A DNA stretch of 64,000 nucleotides from Saccharopolyspora elongata (lineage in GTDB: Bacteria > Actinomycetota > Actinomycetes > Mycobacteriales > Pseudonocardiaceae), in assembly GCF_004348985.1 (NCBI RefSeq), contig NZ_SMKW01000015.1, positions 1-64,000 on the forward strand, given 5' to 3'. The notes under the pieces are model-generated. The model was not told where the DNA came from. It saw only the letters and a program-made list of their open reading frames with translations, and ran no database searches. Both the position numbers and the translations under genes were made by a program. Positions 54,682-62,176 of this stretch are shown here, piece after piece (position 1 is the first letter of the stretch; each line of letters starts with the position of its first letter).

Positions 54682-54986
54682 CGGGTGCCGTGAGTGCTTT
54701 TCGGTGCTATAGAGGCTGTTTGGGAACTCGGCCTACCTGGAGGTTTCCGCGGGCAGCCCCAGCGAGCGACCTGGTTCCGCCCCGCCAGCCGGGGTCAAGT
54801 GAACGGACCGTTCACCTCGATAGACGGGATAAACGGTCCGTTCACTCCATTCAGCATGCGCAGGCCCCAGGCTGATGGGGTGGAGCGAACGGACTGTTCA
54901 CCTCGATAGGCGAGACGAACGGTCCGTTCGCTTCAGCCAGACCTTCAAAACAGCCTCTACAGCGACCAAAGCACTCACGGCACCCG
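54682..54986. repeat. Conserved-loop hairpin element, copy 3, split by an insertion
   Basis: 19-bp perfect arms (54682-54700 and 54968-54986, core GTGCCGTGAGTGCTTT) lie 267 bp apart. The inner ends are TCGGTGCTATAG and CTACAGCGACC; joining them over the shared CTAYAG restores a loop containing TGCTATAGCGAC, the conserved loop of copies 1 and 2. The intervening sequence is the element listed next. Confidence 0.75.
54710..54959. mobile_element. MITE-like element with two pairs of palindromes
   Basis: Terminal inverted repeats TAGAGGCTGTTT (54710-54721 and 54948-54959) enclose about 226 bp with no protein. Flanking CTATAG/CTACAG suggests a short target duplication (or a TA duplication, as for Tc1/IS630 or IS5-group elements). 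Inside, GAACGGWCYGTTC palindromes are centred at 54807, 54837, 54893 and 54923, i.e. two pairs 30 bp apart, repeated 86 bp further on. The transposase needed to move it is not in the window. Confidence 0.7.
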
Positions 54987-54996
54987 TCCAAAGCCG

Positions 54997-57900
54997 TTAC
55001 CAGGCGTCGACGATGGCTCGGGCCTGGGGGTTGGTCCAGCCCGCTCGCGCGACCGGTGGGAGGGCTCGGAGCAGGAGGTCCCGGGTGTCGGCCGGGTCGA
55101 TGACGTCGTCGATCTCCAGGTGCATCGCCGTGTTGATCGCGCTGCCCGTTTCGTACATCTGGGCCACCAGCTCTTCGTAGCGCTGCTGGCGCTGCTCCGG
55201 GTCGGCGATCGCCTCCAGCTCGCGGCGGAAGCCCAGGCGCACCGCGCCTTCCAGACCCATGCCGCCGACCTCGCCGCTCGGCCACGCCACCGTCAGCGCC
55301 GGTTTAGTCATCGTGCCGCCTGCCATGGCCATCGCGCCGAGACCGTAGCTCTTGCGCAGCACCACCGTCGCCATCGGCACCGTCAGGCGCGCACCGTGCA
55401 CGAACATCCGGCCGAAGTGCCGCACCGTCGCCGTCTTCTCCGACTCCGGGCCGACCATGAATCCCGGTGTGTCGCAGAGCGAAACCACCGGCAGCCCGAA
55501 CACCTCGCACAGTTGCAGCATCCGCGCCAGCTTGTCGGCGCCATCGGCGTCGATCGCACCGCCGAGCACCATCGGGTTGTTCGCGATAAGCCCCATCGGC
55601 CGGCCCGCGATGCGCACCAGCGCGGTGATCGTGCAGCGCCCGAACTCCGGCCGCAGCTCCAGCATCGAGCCCTCGTCGCAGAGGATGTCGATCGCGGCGT
55701 GCACGTCGTAGGCGCGCTTGCGGTTCTCCGGCACCACGTGGCGCAGTCCGCGCTGGTCCGGCTCGGAGTAGTCCGTGACATCGCCCTGGAAGTAGGACAG
55801 GTAGCGCTTGGCCACCGCGACCGCTTCCGCCTCGTCGTCGACCGCCACGTCGACCACGCCGTTGGCCGTCTGCACGTCGATCGGGCCGATCTCCTCGGGG
55901 GCGAACACGCCGAGCCCGCCGCCCTCGATCATCGCCGGGCCGCCCATGCCGATGTTGGCGTCGCGGGTCGCGATCACCACGTCGCAGGTGCCCAGCAGCG
56001 CGGCATTGCCCGCGTAGCAGCGGCCCGCCGCGATGCCGACCGTCGGAACCCTGCCGCTGAGCTCGCCCAGCGCCAGGAACGACGGGGTGATCAGTCCGCC
56101 GCCCTTGGGGATGTCGACGTCGCCCGGCCGGCCGCCGCCGCCCTCGGCGAACAGCACCACCGGGTACTGCCGCTGCCGCGCGACCTCCAGGATCCGGTCG
56201 GTCTTGCGGTGGTTGAAGTAGCCCTGCGTGCCCGCCAGCACGGTGTAGTCGTAGGCGAGCACCGCGCAGGTGCTGCGCTCCGGCCCGAACTGCGCGCCGT
56301 TGACCTGGCCGACGCCGGTGATCATGCCGTCGGCGGGCGTGTTGCGCAGCAGGTCGTCGAGCTCGCGGCGCTTGCGCTGCGCCGCGATGGCGAAGCCGCC
56401 GTACTCGGTGAAAGTACCCTCGTCGACCAGGTCGGCCACGTTCTCGCGCGCGGTGCGCATGCCTCGCGAGTGGCGTTTGCGCACCGCTTCGGGCCGGCTC
56501 TCATCGGCCCACAGGCTCTTTCGCTCCAGCACGCGGGCCAGGTCGGGCCGGATGTGGTCGGGGTCGATGCGCTCGTCCGCGAGGTCGGCGACGCCGATCT
56601 CGTCGTTGCCGGAGACGATCACCACCGGTTCCCCGGCGTCGACCACGTCGCCTTCCCGGAAGCGGACCTGCGTCACCGCGCCGCCGCTTTCCGCGCGGAT
56701 GACGTGCTGCATCTTCATCGCTTCCAGCACCATCACGACCTGCCCGCGCGCGACCACGTCGCCGAGGGACACCTCCACCGCGACGACCGAGCCGCTCATC
56801 GGCGCGACGGTGGCGCCGAGGGGCGCGTCCGGCACGGCGTTCGGCGCGGCCTCCAGCAACGCGGCTCGATTGCCATCCACATAGGACGTCGAGCAGCGTC
56901 CGGCGGCGAACTCGTCGGAGCGCAGGATCGCCTGCTGCAGCGGGAGGTTCGTGGCGACGCCGGTGATCTGCAGCTCGTCGAGCGCCTGGACCGCCAGCCT
57001 GCGGGCCGCCGTGAACCCCGCCGCGTCGTGCACCACGACCTTGGCCAGCAGGGAGTCGAAACCCGGGTTGGTGCGGTATCCCGGATAGCCGGCCGTGTCG
57101 ACGCGGATGCCGCGCCCCGCGGGCATCCCGAAGCGATCGAGGACGCCCGACTGCGGCAGGACCTGCCCGTCGGCGGTCATCGTCTCGGCGTTGAGCCGGA
57201 TCTGGATCGCGCTGCCGCGCGGGCACGGCACTCGATCCTGGTCGAGACCGAGGTCGGCGAGACTCGCGCCGGCGGCGATCTCCAGCTGACTGCGCACCAG
57301 GTCCAGGCCGAGCACCTCCTCGGTGACGGTGTGCTCCACCTGCAGCCGCGGATTGACCTCCATGAAGAAGAACTCCTGGCCGCCGACCAGGAATTCCACG
57401 GTCGCCACGCCCCGGTAGCCGGCGGCGCCGACCAGCCGGGTCGCGGCCTGCAGCACGCTCTGCCGCAGCTGCCGGTCGAGTCCTTGGGCGGGCGCGACCT
57501 CGATCAGCTTCTGGTGCCGCCGCTGCACGCTGCAGTCGCGGTCCCAGAGGTGCGCGACCCGCTGGCCGTCGCCGATCACCTGGACCTCGATGTGCCGCGC
57601 GTCGGTGAGCAGCCGTTCGATGTAGAGCTCTCCGGAGCCGAACGCGGCGAGCGCCTCCGCCTCGCAGGCCCGGTACGCCTCGGCGAGCTCGTCCCGGCCG
57701 CGCACCACGCGCATGCCCCGGCCGCCGCCACCGGCGACGGCCTTGATCACCGCCGCGCTGCGCCCGTGCGAGAGGTCCGGTTCGAGGGTGTCCAGGAAGC
57801 GTTCCATGTCGGCGAGCGTCGCCACCGCCGTGCCGGGCAGCGTCGGGATCTCCAGTTCGCCGGCGAGCGCGCGGGCCTTCGCCTTGTCGCCGAAGAGTTC

Positions 57901-58242
57901 CAGCGCGTTCGGGTCCGGGCCGACGAACGCGATGCCCGCGTCGGCACAGGCCCTGGCCAGGGCGGGGTTCTCCGAGAGGAACCCGTATCCGGGGTGGATG
58001 GCCTGGGCGCCGGTCTTGCGGGCCGCTTCGATGATCGCGGCGACGTCGAGGTAGGCGGCGGCACCATTCTCGGGCAGCGGCACGGCCTCGTCGCAGCGGG
58101 CCACGTGCAGCGAGTCGGCGTCATCCGCCGCGTGCACGCCGACCGTGCCGGTGCCCAGCACCGCCGCGGCGCGGAAGACCCGCAATGCGATCTCGCCCCG
58201 GTTCGCGACCAGCAACGTCCCGAACGGCTCCCCGATGCCCAT
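54997..58242 (-). CDS. Single-chain acyl-CoA carboxylase (BC-BCCP-CT fusion)
   Basis: 1081 residues. Biotin carboxylase about 8-455 (AGGGGRGM ATP loop, RDCSVQRRHQK, EVNPRLQVEH), biotin carrier about 475-550 with LEAMKMQH (biotin on K510), and carboxyltransferase about 560-1081 (TCAVLAYDYTVLAGTQGY, DTPGFMVGPESE). The whole reaction is on one chain, as in the long-chain acyl-CoA carboxylase described from mycobacteria. Start MGIGEPFGTLLVANRGEIAL has GAGG upstream. Substrate is not evident. Confidence 0.92.
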   Translation of the reverse strand: MGIGEPFGTLLVANRGEIALRVFRAAAVLGTGTVGVHAADDADSLHVARCDEAVPLPENGAAAYLDVAAIIEAARKTGAQAIHPGYGFLSENPALARACADAGIAFVGPDPNALELFGDKAKARALAGELEIPTLPGTAVATLADMERFLDTLEPDLSHGRSAAVIKAVAGGGGRGMRVVRGRDELAEAYRACEAEALAAFGSGELYIERLLTDARHIEVQVIGDGQRVAHLWDRDCSVQRRHQKLIEVAPAQGLDRQLRQSVLQAATRLVGAAGYRGVATVEFLVGGQEFFFMEVNPRLQVEHTVTEEVLGLDLVRSQLEIAAGASLADLGLDQDRVPCPRGSAIQIRLNAETMTADGQVLPQSGVLDRFGMPAGRGIRVDTAGYPGYRTNPGFDSLLAKVVVHDAAGFTAARRLAVQALDELQITGVATNLPLQQAILRSDEFAAGRCSTSYVDGNRAALLEAAPNAVPDAPLGATVAPMSGSVVAVEVSLGDVVARGQVVMVLEAMKMQHVIRAESGGAVTQVRFREGDVVDAGEPVVIVSGNDEIGVADLADERIDPDHIRPDLARVLERKSLWADESRPEAVRKRHSRGMRTARENVADLVDEGTFTEYGGFAIAAQRKRRELDDLLRNTPADGMITGVGQVNGAQFGPERSTCAVLAYDYTVLAGTQGYFNHRKTDRILEVARQRQYPVVLFAEGGGGRPGDVDIPKGGGLITPSFLALGELSGRVPTVGIAAGRCYAGNAALLGTCDVVIATRDANIGMGGPAMIEGGGLGVFAPEEIGPIDVQTANGVVDVAVDDEAEAVAVAKRYLSYFQGDVTDYSEPDQRGLRHVVPENRKRAYDVHAAIDILCDEGSMLELRPEFGRCTITALVRIAGRPMGLIANNPMVLGGAIDADGADKLARMLQLCEVFGLPVVSLCDTPGFMVGPESEKTATVRHFGRMFVHGARLTVPMATVVLRKSYGLGAMAMAGGTMTKPALTVAWPSGEVGGMGLEGAVRLGFRRELEAIADPEQRQQRYEELVAQMYETGSAINTAMHLEIDDVIDPADTRDLLLRALPPVARAGWTNPQARAIVDAW

Positions 58243-58421
58243 CCACGCCTCCTACGCGCCGCACTGCGCCTGCCGGACCGACGCATACCGACCAGTCGGT
58301 TCCCGGAGCCCAGCCTCGTGAAGAACCAGGCGGGTGTCAACACCGGGGCGATTCAGGAGCGGCGCTGGTCGCCCGCGAGGAGCCCGGCCATCGCGGAACC
58401 GAGGTGACGACGGCGTCCTGA

Positions 58422-58453
58422 GCGGGTGCTCGGGGCCGGCCCCGAGCACCCGC
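58422..58453. terminator. Perfect palindromic terminator
   Basis: 32-bp perfect palindrome with half GCGGGTGCTCGGGGCC, 6 bp past the cupin stop on the minus strand. Confidence 0.85.
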
Positions 58454-58458
58454 GTGCG

Positions 58459-58941
58459 TCAGCTCTCCCCCGGCTCCAGGTGGTAGAGCTCCGGGAGGTT
58501 AACCACGATCGCCTCCTGCGTGCTGCGGGCGATCACCACCTCCGCCGGGTCGTTCGGGTCCGGGTTCTCCTCGCGGTGCGGGACGAACGGCGGCACGAAG
58601 ATGTAGTCGCCCGGCTCCGTCTTGATCCGCACCTCCTCGGTGCCGTCGTGGAAGACGAACTCCGGGTGACCGCTGACCACGTAGATCGCCGTCTCCGACT
58701 CGCCGTGGTGGTGGTTGTCCGAGGCCGTCGACGGGCCGACGTGCGTCTCGCCCATCCAGATCCGCTCCGAGCCGACCAGGTCGCCGCTGATCGCCGCGAG
58801 CCGCCGCATGCCTTCCGTCTGCGCCGTCTTGTTGTCCAGATCGGCGGCCCGGACGTGGTGCAGCCGGGTGCGCAGCGAGCGGCGCTGCTCCTCGGACACC
58901 CGGGTCGAGAGATCGGGGTGGAACGCGTCGTGCTGGGTCAT
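58459..58941 (-). CDS. Cupin-domain protein
   Basis: 160 residues from ATG 58941 with AAGGAAGGA upstream. Cupin motif 1: GPSTASDNHHHGESETAIYVVSG (metal HxH and E); motif 2: PGDYIFVPPFVPHREEN. The fold binds a metal and serves in isomerases or dioxygenases or as a sensor. It is 16 bp downstream of the hydrolase-Rrf2 fusion and co-transcribed, so it probably acts on or senses the same compound. Confidence 0.85.
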   Translation of the reverse strand: MTQHDAFHPDLSTRVSEEQRRSLRTRLHHVRAADLDNKTAQTEGMRRLAAISGDLVGSERIWMGETHVGPSTASDNHHHGESETAIYVVSGHPEFVFHDGTEEVRIKTEPGDYIFVPPFVPHREENPDPNDPAEVVIARSTQEAIVVNLPELYHLEPGES

Positions 58942-58957
58942 CAGAATCCTTCCTTGT

Positions 58958-59989
58958 TCACCGATCGCCGACCAGCGGCACCCCGTCGAGGAACTCGCCG
59001 ACCTGCCGGCCGAGTTCGCGCCACACCTCGGCGCCGGGTGAATCGTTGTGCACCGAGGTAACCCCACCCTCCACCGCGCGCACAACCTCGCCGATCGTGA
59101 TTTCGCCGGCCGGTCGCGCCAGCGAGTAGCCCCCGTCGCATCCGCGCTGGCTGGTGACCAGCCCGGCCCGCCGCAGCTCGATCATCAGGTTGACCAGCGA
59201 GTTCAGCGGGATGCCCTGCCGCCGGGCGATGACCTCGCACTTGACCTGCTCGGGGCCGCTGCCCGCCAGGTCGCGCAGCGCCCGCACCGAATAGTCGGTG
59301 CGCGCCGAGATGTGCACCGGGGCCGACCGGCGGGCCCGCGGCGCTGCCGGCGTCTCGGGCAGCAGCACCGCACCCTTGGCGACCTCCTCGCAGAACAGCA
59401 CGATGCGCGCGGCCACGCTCCGGTGGAACTTGTCGTTGAGGATGTCGTGCACGCCGTCCTTGAACACCGCCACCGAGCTCTGCGGGTGCTTGGCCGCCAG
59501 CGAGGTCACCGGGGCGACCGGCGCGAGCGTGTCCGCGTCGCCGTGCAGCAGCAGGGTCGGCACGTCCGGAAGCCGCTTCGGCGGCTCGGGGACGTCGCCG
59601 GTCAACCGGCCCCACTGGAACTCCGGGTCGTTCTCCAGCAGTTCGCGGTGCACCGGGCACGACGTGCGCACCCCGATCTCTTCGTCCCGGTCGGCAGGCT
59701 GCTGCCCCTGCGCGAGCGGGGTGCCCGCCAGGATCAGGCCGTCCACCTCGACCTCCAGCGCGAGCGCCCAGGCGCGCAGCGCCCCGACATCGGTGCCGGC
59801 CAGGAATCGCGCCGCCCCGGGCCGGAACCACGTCTCGGGACCGCTGTCCGGGTCCGGCACCACCACGGCGTAGCCGTCCGCGGACAGCCGCCGGCCGAAG
59901 CGCTGGTAGACGGCGGGGTTCTCGCCCCTGCCCGGCAGCACCACCACGGTGCCGCGGCAAGGCCCGTCCGGCACCCAGTTCCGGGTCAT
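58958..59989 (-). CDS. Alpha/beta-hydrolase fused to an Rrf2-family HTH domain
   Basis: 343 residues, one uninterrupted frame. Residues 1-210 are an alpha/beta hydrolase: GTVVVLPGRGENP (oxyanion side), nucleophile elbow GTDVGA with D67 in place of serine, acid D153 in LLHGDADTLAP and H181 in DGVHDIL. Residues 226-310 are an Rrf2 winged helix: ISARTDYSVRALRDLA, LVNLMIELRRAGLV, QRGCDGGYSLARPAGEITIGEVV. The IscR/NsrR cysteine cluster is absent (only C284 near the wing). It may be a regulator whose ligand domain derives from a hydrolase. An RNA-level frameshift is not needed. Confidence 0.85.
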   Translation of the reverse strand: MTRNWVPDGPCRGTVVVLPGRGENPAVYQRFGRRLSADGYAVVVPDPDSGPETWFRPGAARFLAGTDVGALRAWALALEVEVDGLILAGTPLAQGQQPADRDEEIGVRTSCPVHRELLENDPEFQWGRLTGDVPEPPKRLPDVPTLLLHGDADTLAPVAPVTSLAAKHPQSSVAVFKDGVHDILNDKFHRSVAARIVLFCEEVAKGAVLLPETPAAPRARRSAPVHISARTDYSVRALRDLAGSGPEQVKCEVIARRQGIPLNSLVNLMIELRRAGLVTSQRGCDGGYSLARPAGEITIGEVVRAVEGGVTSVHNDSPGAEVWRELGRQVGEFLDGVPLVGDR

Positions 59990-60003
59990 CTCAGGCTCCT
60001 CTC

Positions 60004-60194
60004 ACTGAACTGTTTCGAAAGCGGCTTGCGTGGCGGTGCAGGTAGCGGAACCTCAGACGCCTTCTCGGTCCGGGATCCCCGACTCATGTATGACCAATAC
60101 ACCACGCCGGGGCTGTCCTCCCGAGAAGACGCCTGAGAACCCGCAGCGGTGCAAGTTGAGTTTCACACCGCAAGCGGCTGCCGCCGCTTCTTAA
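60004..60194. promoter_or_regulatory. Structured intergenic region upstream of the hydrolase-Rrf2 gene
   Basis: Holds an imperfect 24-bp inverted repeat (GCGGAACCTCAGACGCC... and its near complement ending at about 60142), a direct repeat GCGGTGCARGTWG, and the dyad TGTAT-GACCA-ATACA (60087-60101), which looks like a GntR-type operator. It contains the promoter of the minus-strand hydrolase-Rrf2/cupin pair. Confidence 0.5.
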
Positions 60195-60331
60195 CAGAAC
60201 AAGGATTCACTTGCCGGGGTACAGATCCCGCTCGCAGGCCTTCGCCACGTCCACCTTCTCGCACAGAACAAGGATTCACTTGCCGGGGTACAGATCCCGC
60301 TCGCAGGCCTTCGCCACGTCCACCTTCTCGC
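60195..60331. repeat. Tandem duplication of 69 bp at the 3' end of the binding-protein gene
   Basis: Positions 60195-60262 and 60264-60331 are identical (68 of 69 bp), each carrying the last codons of the sulfonate-binding protein and its stop (the copy nearer the gene supplies the real stop). It lies downstream of the gene, so the protein is not altered. Confidence 0.9.
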
Positions 60332-61241
60332 GCAGCACGCCCGCCTGGAGATAGCGATCCGCCACGGCCTGCAGATCGGCGACCACATCATCGGTCAACG
60401 GCCGGACCTCCTGCTTGGTCCGGGTCAGGATCTGGTGCGCCACCGGCGGCTCCAGCGACGTCAGCTTCTCGTAGACGCGCTGGTACTCCTCGGGATTCTC
60501 GTCGCTCCACCGCCACGCCGCCTCGAACCGCCGCATCGCGTCGGCCAGCGCCTCGCGCTTGAGCGGGTCGGCAGCCGACGCCGTGGACACCGACAGGATG
60601 CCGTTGCGGCCGTTGATGCCCTGGCCGTCGCGGATCACCCGGGCCCCGGCGTGCTCCGCGATCGACAGGTACGGGTCGAAGGTCGACCAGGCGTCGATGT
60701 GCCCGGCGCTGAAGCCCGCCTGAGCGTCGGTCGGCAGGCTGAAGGTGATCTGCACGTCCTGCTGCGTCAGCCCGGCTTCCTCCAGCGCGCCGAGCGCGGT
60801 GTAGTGCGAGACGCTGCCCGGCGCGGTGGACACCACGAGGTGCTTGCCGCGCAGGTCGGCCACGGTGCGGATCGGCGAGCCCGGCGGCACGATGATCGCC
60901 GTCGATGACGGGGACGCCGCGGTCGCGACGGCCGGTCGCGCCGGCACGCCGCCGGCGATGGCCTGCACGGTGGGCGCGTCCGCGGCGGTCGCGGTGTCCA
61001 CGTCTCCGGAGCGCATGGCCTCGAAAAGCGGTGCCGCGCCTTGGAAGTTGGCCCAGCGGATCTTGTACGGGGCGTCCTCGAACGCCCCGGACGCTTCTAC
61101 CCTGGCTCGCAGCCCGCCGGCCTGGTCGCCGAGCACCAGGGTCACGTCGGACAGCGACTTGGGCTCGCTGCTCCCGGCGCAGCCCGCCACGGCGAGCAGC
61201 ACAGCGGCCAGCACCGACACCAGGATTCTGGTCGTACGCAC
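60276..61241 (-). CDS. ABC-transporter substrate-binding lipoprotein (SsuA/TauA-like)
   Basis: 321 residues. Lipoprotein signal ending LLAVAGC (C21). NMT1/SsuA-like: GDQAGGLRARVEASGAFED, ADLRGKHLVVSTAPGSVSHY and GHIDAWSTFDPYLSIAE are characteristic of sulfonate/nitrate/taurine-binding proteins. It should deliver an organosulfonate to the ABC transporter whose ATPase is at 63274. 16 bp after the aldolase gene, same operon. Confidence 0.85.
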   Translation of the reverse strand: MRTTRILVSVLAAVLLAVAGCAGSSEPKSLSDVTLVLGDQAGGLRARVEASGAFEDAPYKIRWANFQGAAPLFEAMRSGDVDTATAADAPTVQAIAGGVPARPAVATAASPSSTAIIVPPGSPIRTVADLRGKHLVVSTAPGSVSHYTALGALEEAGLTQQDVQITFSLPTDAQAGFSAGHIDAWSTFDPYLSIAEHAGARVIRDGQGINGRNGILSVSTASAADPLKREALADAMRRFEAAWRWSDENPEEYQRVYEKLTSLEPPVAHQILTRTKQEVRPLTDDVVADLQAVADRYLQAGVLREKVDVAKACERDLYPGK

Positions 61242-61257
61242 TCCGTTGTCTCCAGTC

Positions 61258-62070
61258 TCAGTCGAGCAGATCCGGCTGCTCGTGCACGATTTCTTCGAAG
61301 AGCGGGGCGAAGGTCACCCAGCCCGGGTCTCGGTGCTGCTGGTACTGCTGCCTGGTGTGCCGCGCGATCTCGTGCGGGATCAGCTGCAGCTGCCCGGCCG
61401 CCTGGGCGACGACCTGCACCTTCGAATTCCGCTCGGCGGCCACGTACAGCGACACCGCCTCCTCCAGGCTGCGGCCGACGGTGAGCAGCCCGTGGTTGGC
61501 CAGGATCGCCAGCCTGCGCTGCCCGAGCGTCGCGGCGATCCGGCGGCCCTCCTCCAGGTCGAGCACGACCCCGGAGAAGTCCGGCACGATCACGTTGTCC
61601 TCGTAGAACTGGGCGCTGTCCTGCGAGATGGGCAGCAGTTCGGTGCCCAGCGCGGCGAGCGCCTTGCCCCAGATGGAGTGGCTGTGCGCGGCCGCGTCGA
61701 CGTCCGGGCGGGCCTGGTGGATCTGCGAGTGGATGGCGAACGCGGCCTGGTTGACCGGGAGGTCCCCGTGCACGATCTCGCCTTCGTGGTTGACCAGCAG
61801 CAGCTCGGACGCCTTGATCCGGCTGAAGGCCCGGCCCAGCGGGTTGACCCAGAAGTGGTCCGGCAGTTCGGGATCGCGGACCGTGATGTGCCCGGCGGCG
61901 CCCTCGCTGTAGCCGAGCTTGCCGAAGATCCGCAGCGCCGCGGCCAGCCGCTGCTTGCGGAACCGGCGTTCGTCCTCGACGTCGTCGAAGACCGGGCGGG
62001 CGGGGAAGCTGTTCTGCCGTGGGGAAAGCGACCGGGCGAACTCGGATCGCCCGGGTGCGACAGTGGTCAT
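61258..62070 (-). CDS. Class II aldolase/adducin-family protein
   Basis: 270 residues. AAALRIFGKLGYSEGAAGHITVRDP, HSHSIWGKA (zinc histidines HSHS) and NHGLLTVG (third histidine region) are the class II aldolase signature; the catalytic acid lies after the first block. Related proteins cleave or epimerise sugar phosphates, but many act on unknown substrates. Within the sulfonate operon it might process the oxidised product. Confidence 0.88.
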   Translation of the reverse strand: MTTVAPGRSEFARSLSPRQNSFPARPVFDDVEDERRFRKQRLAAALRIFGKLGYSEGAAGHITVRDPELPDHFWVNPLGRAFSRIKASELLLVNHEGEIVHGDLPVNQAAFAIHSQIHQARPDVDAAAHSHSIWGKALAALGTELLPISQDSAQFYEDNVIVPDFSGVVLDLEEGRRIAATLGQRRLAILANHGLLTVGRSLEEAVSLYVAAERNSKVQVVAQAAGQLQLIPHEIARHTRQQYQQHRDPGWVTFAPLFEEIVHEQPDLLD

Positions 62071-62107
62071 GGTGTTCTCCTCTTGGTGTCTCCGCGCACT
62101 GGCTGAT

Positions 62108-62172
62108 GGCGATTTCGCGCGAAATCGCCGTTCGGCACGCCTGGCAGGCGTCGATTTCGCGCGAAATCGACG
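62108..62172. repeat. Paired-palindrome element, copy F (42-bp spacing)
   Basis: Palindromes 62108-62129 (22 bp) and 62149-62172 (24 bp), both centred on ATTTCGCGCGAAAT, centres 42 bp apart as in copy B, with GGCG and GTCG flanks in the opposite order to copy B. It lies between two same-direction genes of the operon. Confidence 0.9.
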
Positions 62173-62176
62173 AGGG

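Noticed and set aside
54710..54959. A protein-coding IS element
   Set aside because: Only 226 bp lie between the terminal repeats and no transposase fragment is readable in any frame.
60149..60562. An open frame over the tandem duplication
   Set aside because: It is antisense to the end of the binding-protein gene and repeats itself only because the DNA is duplicated.
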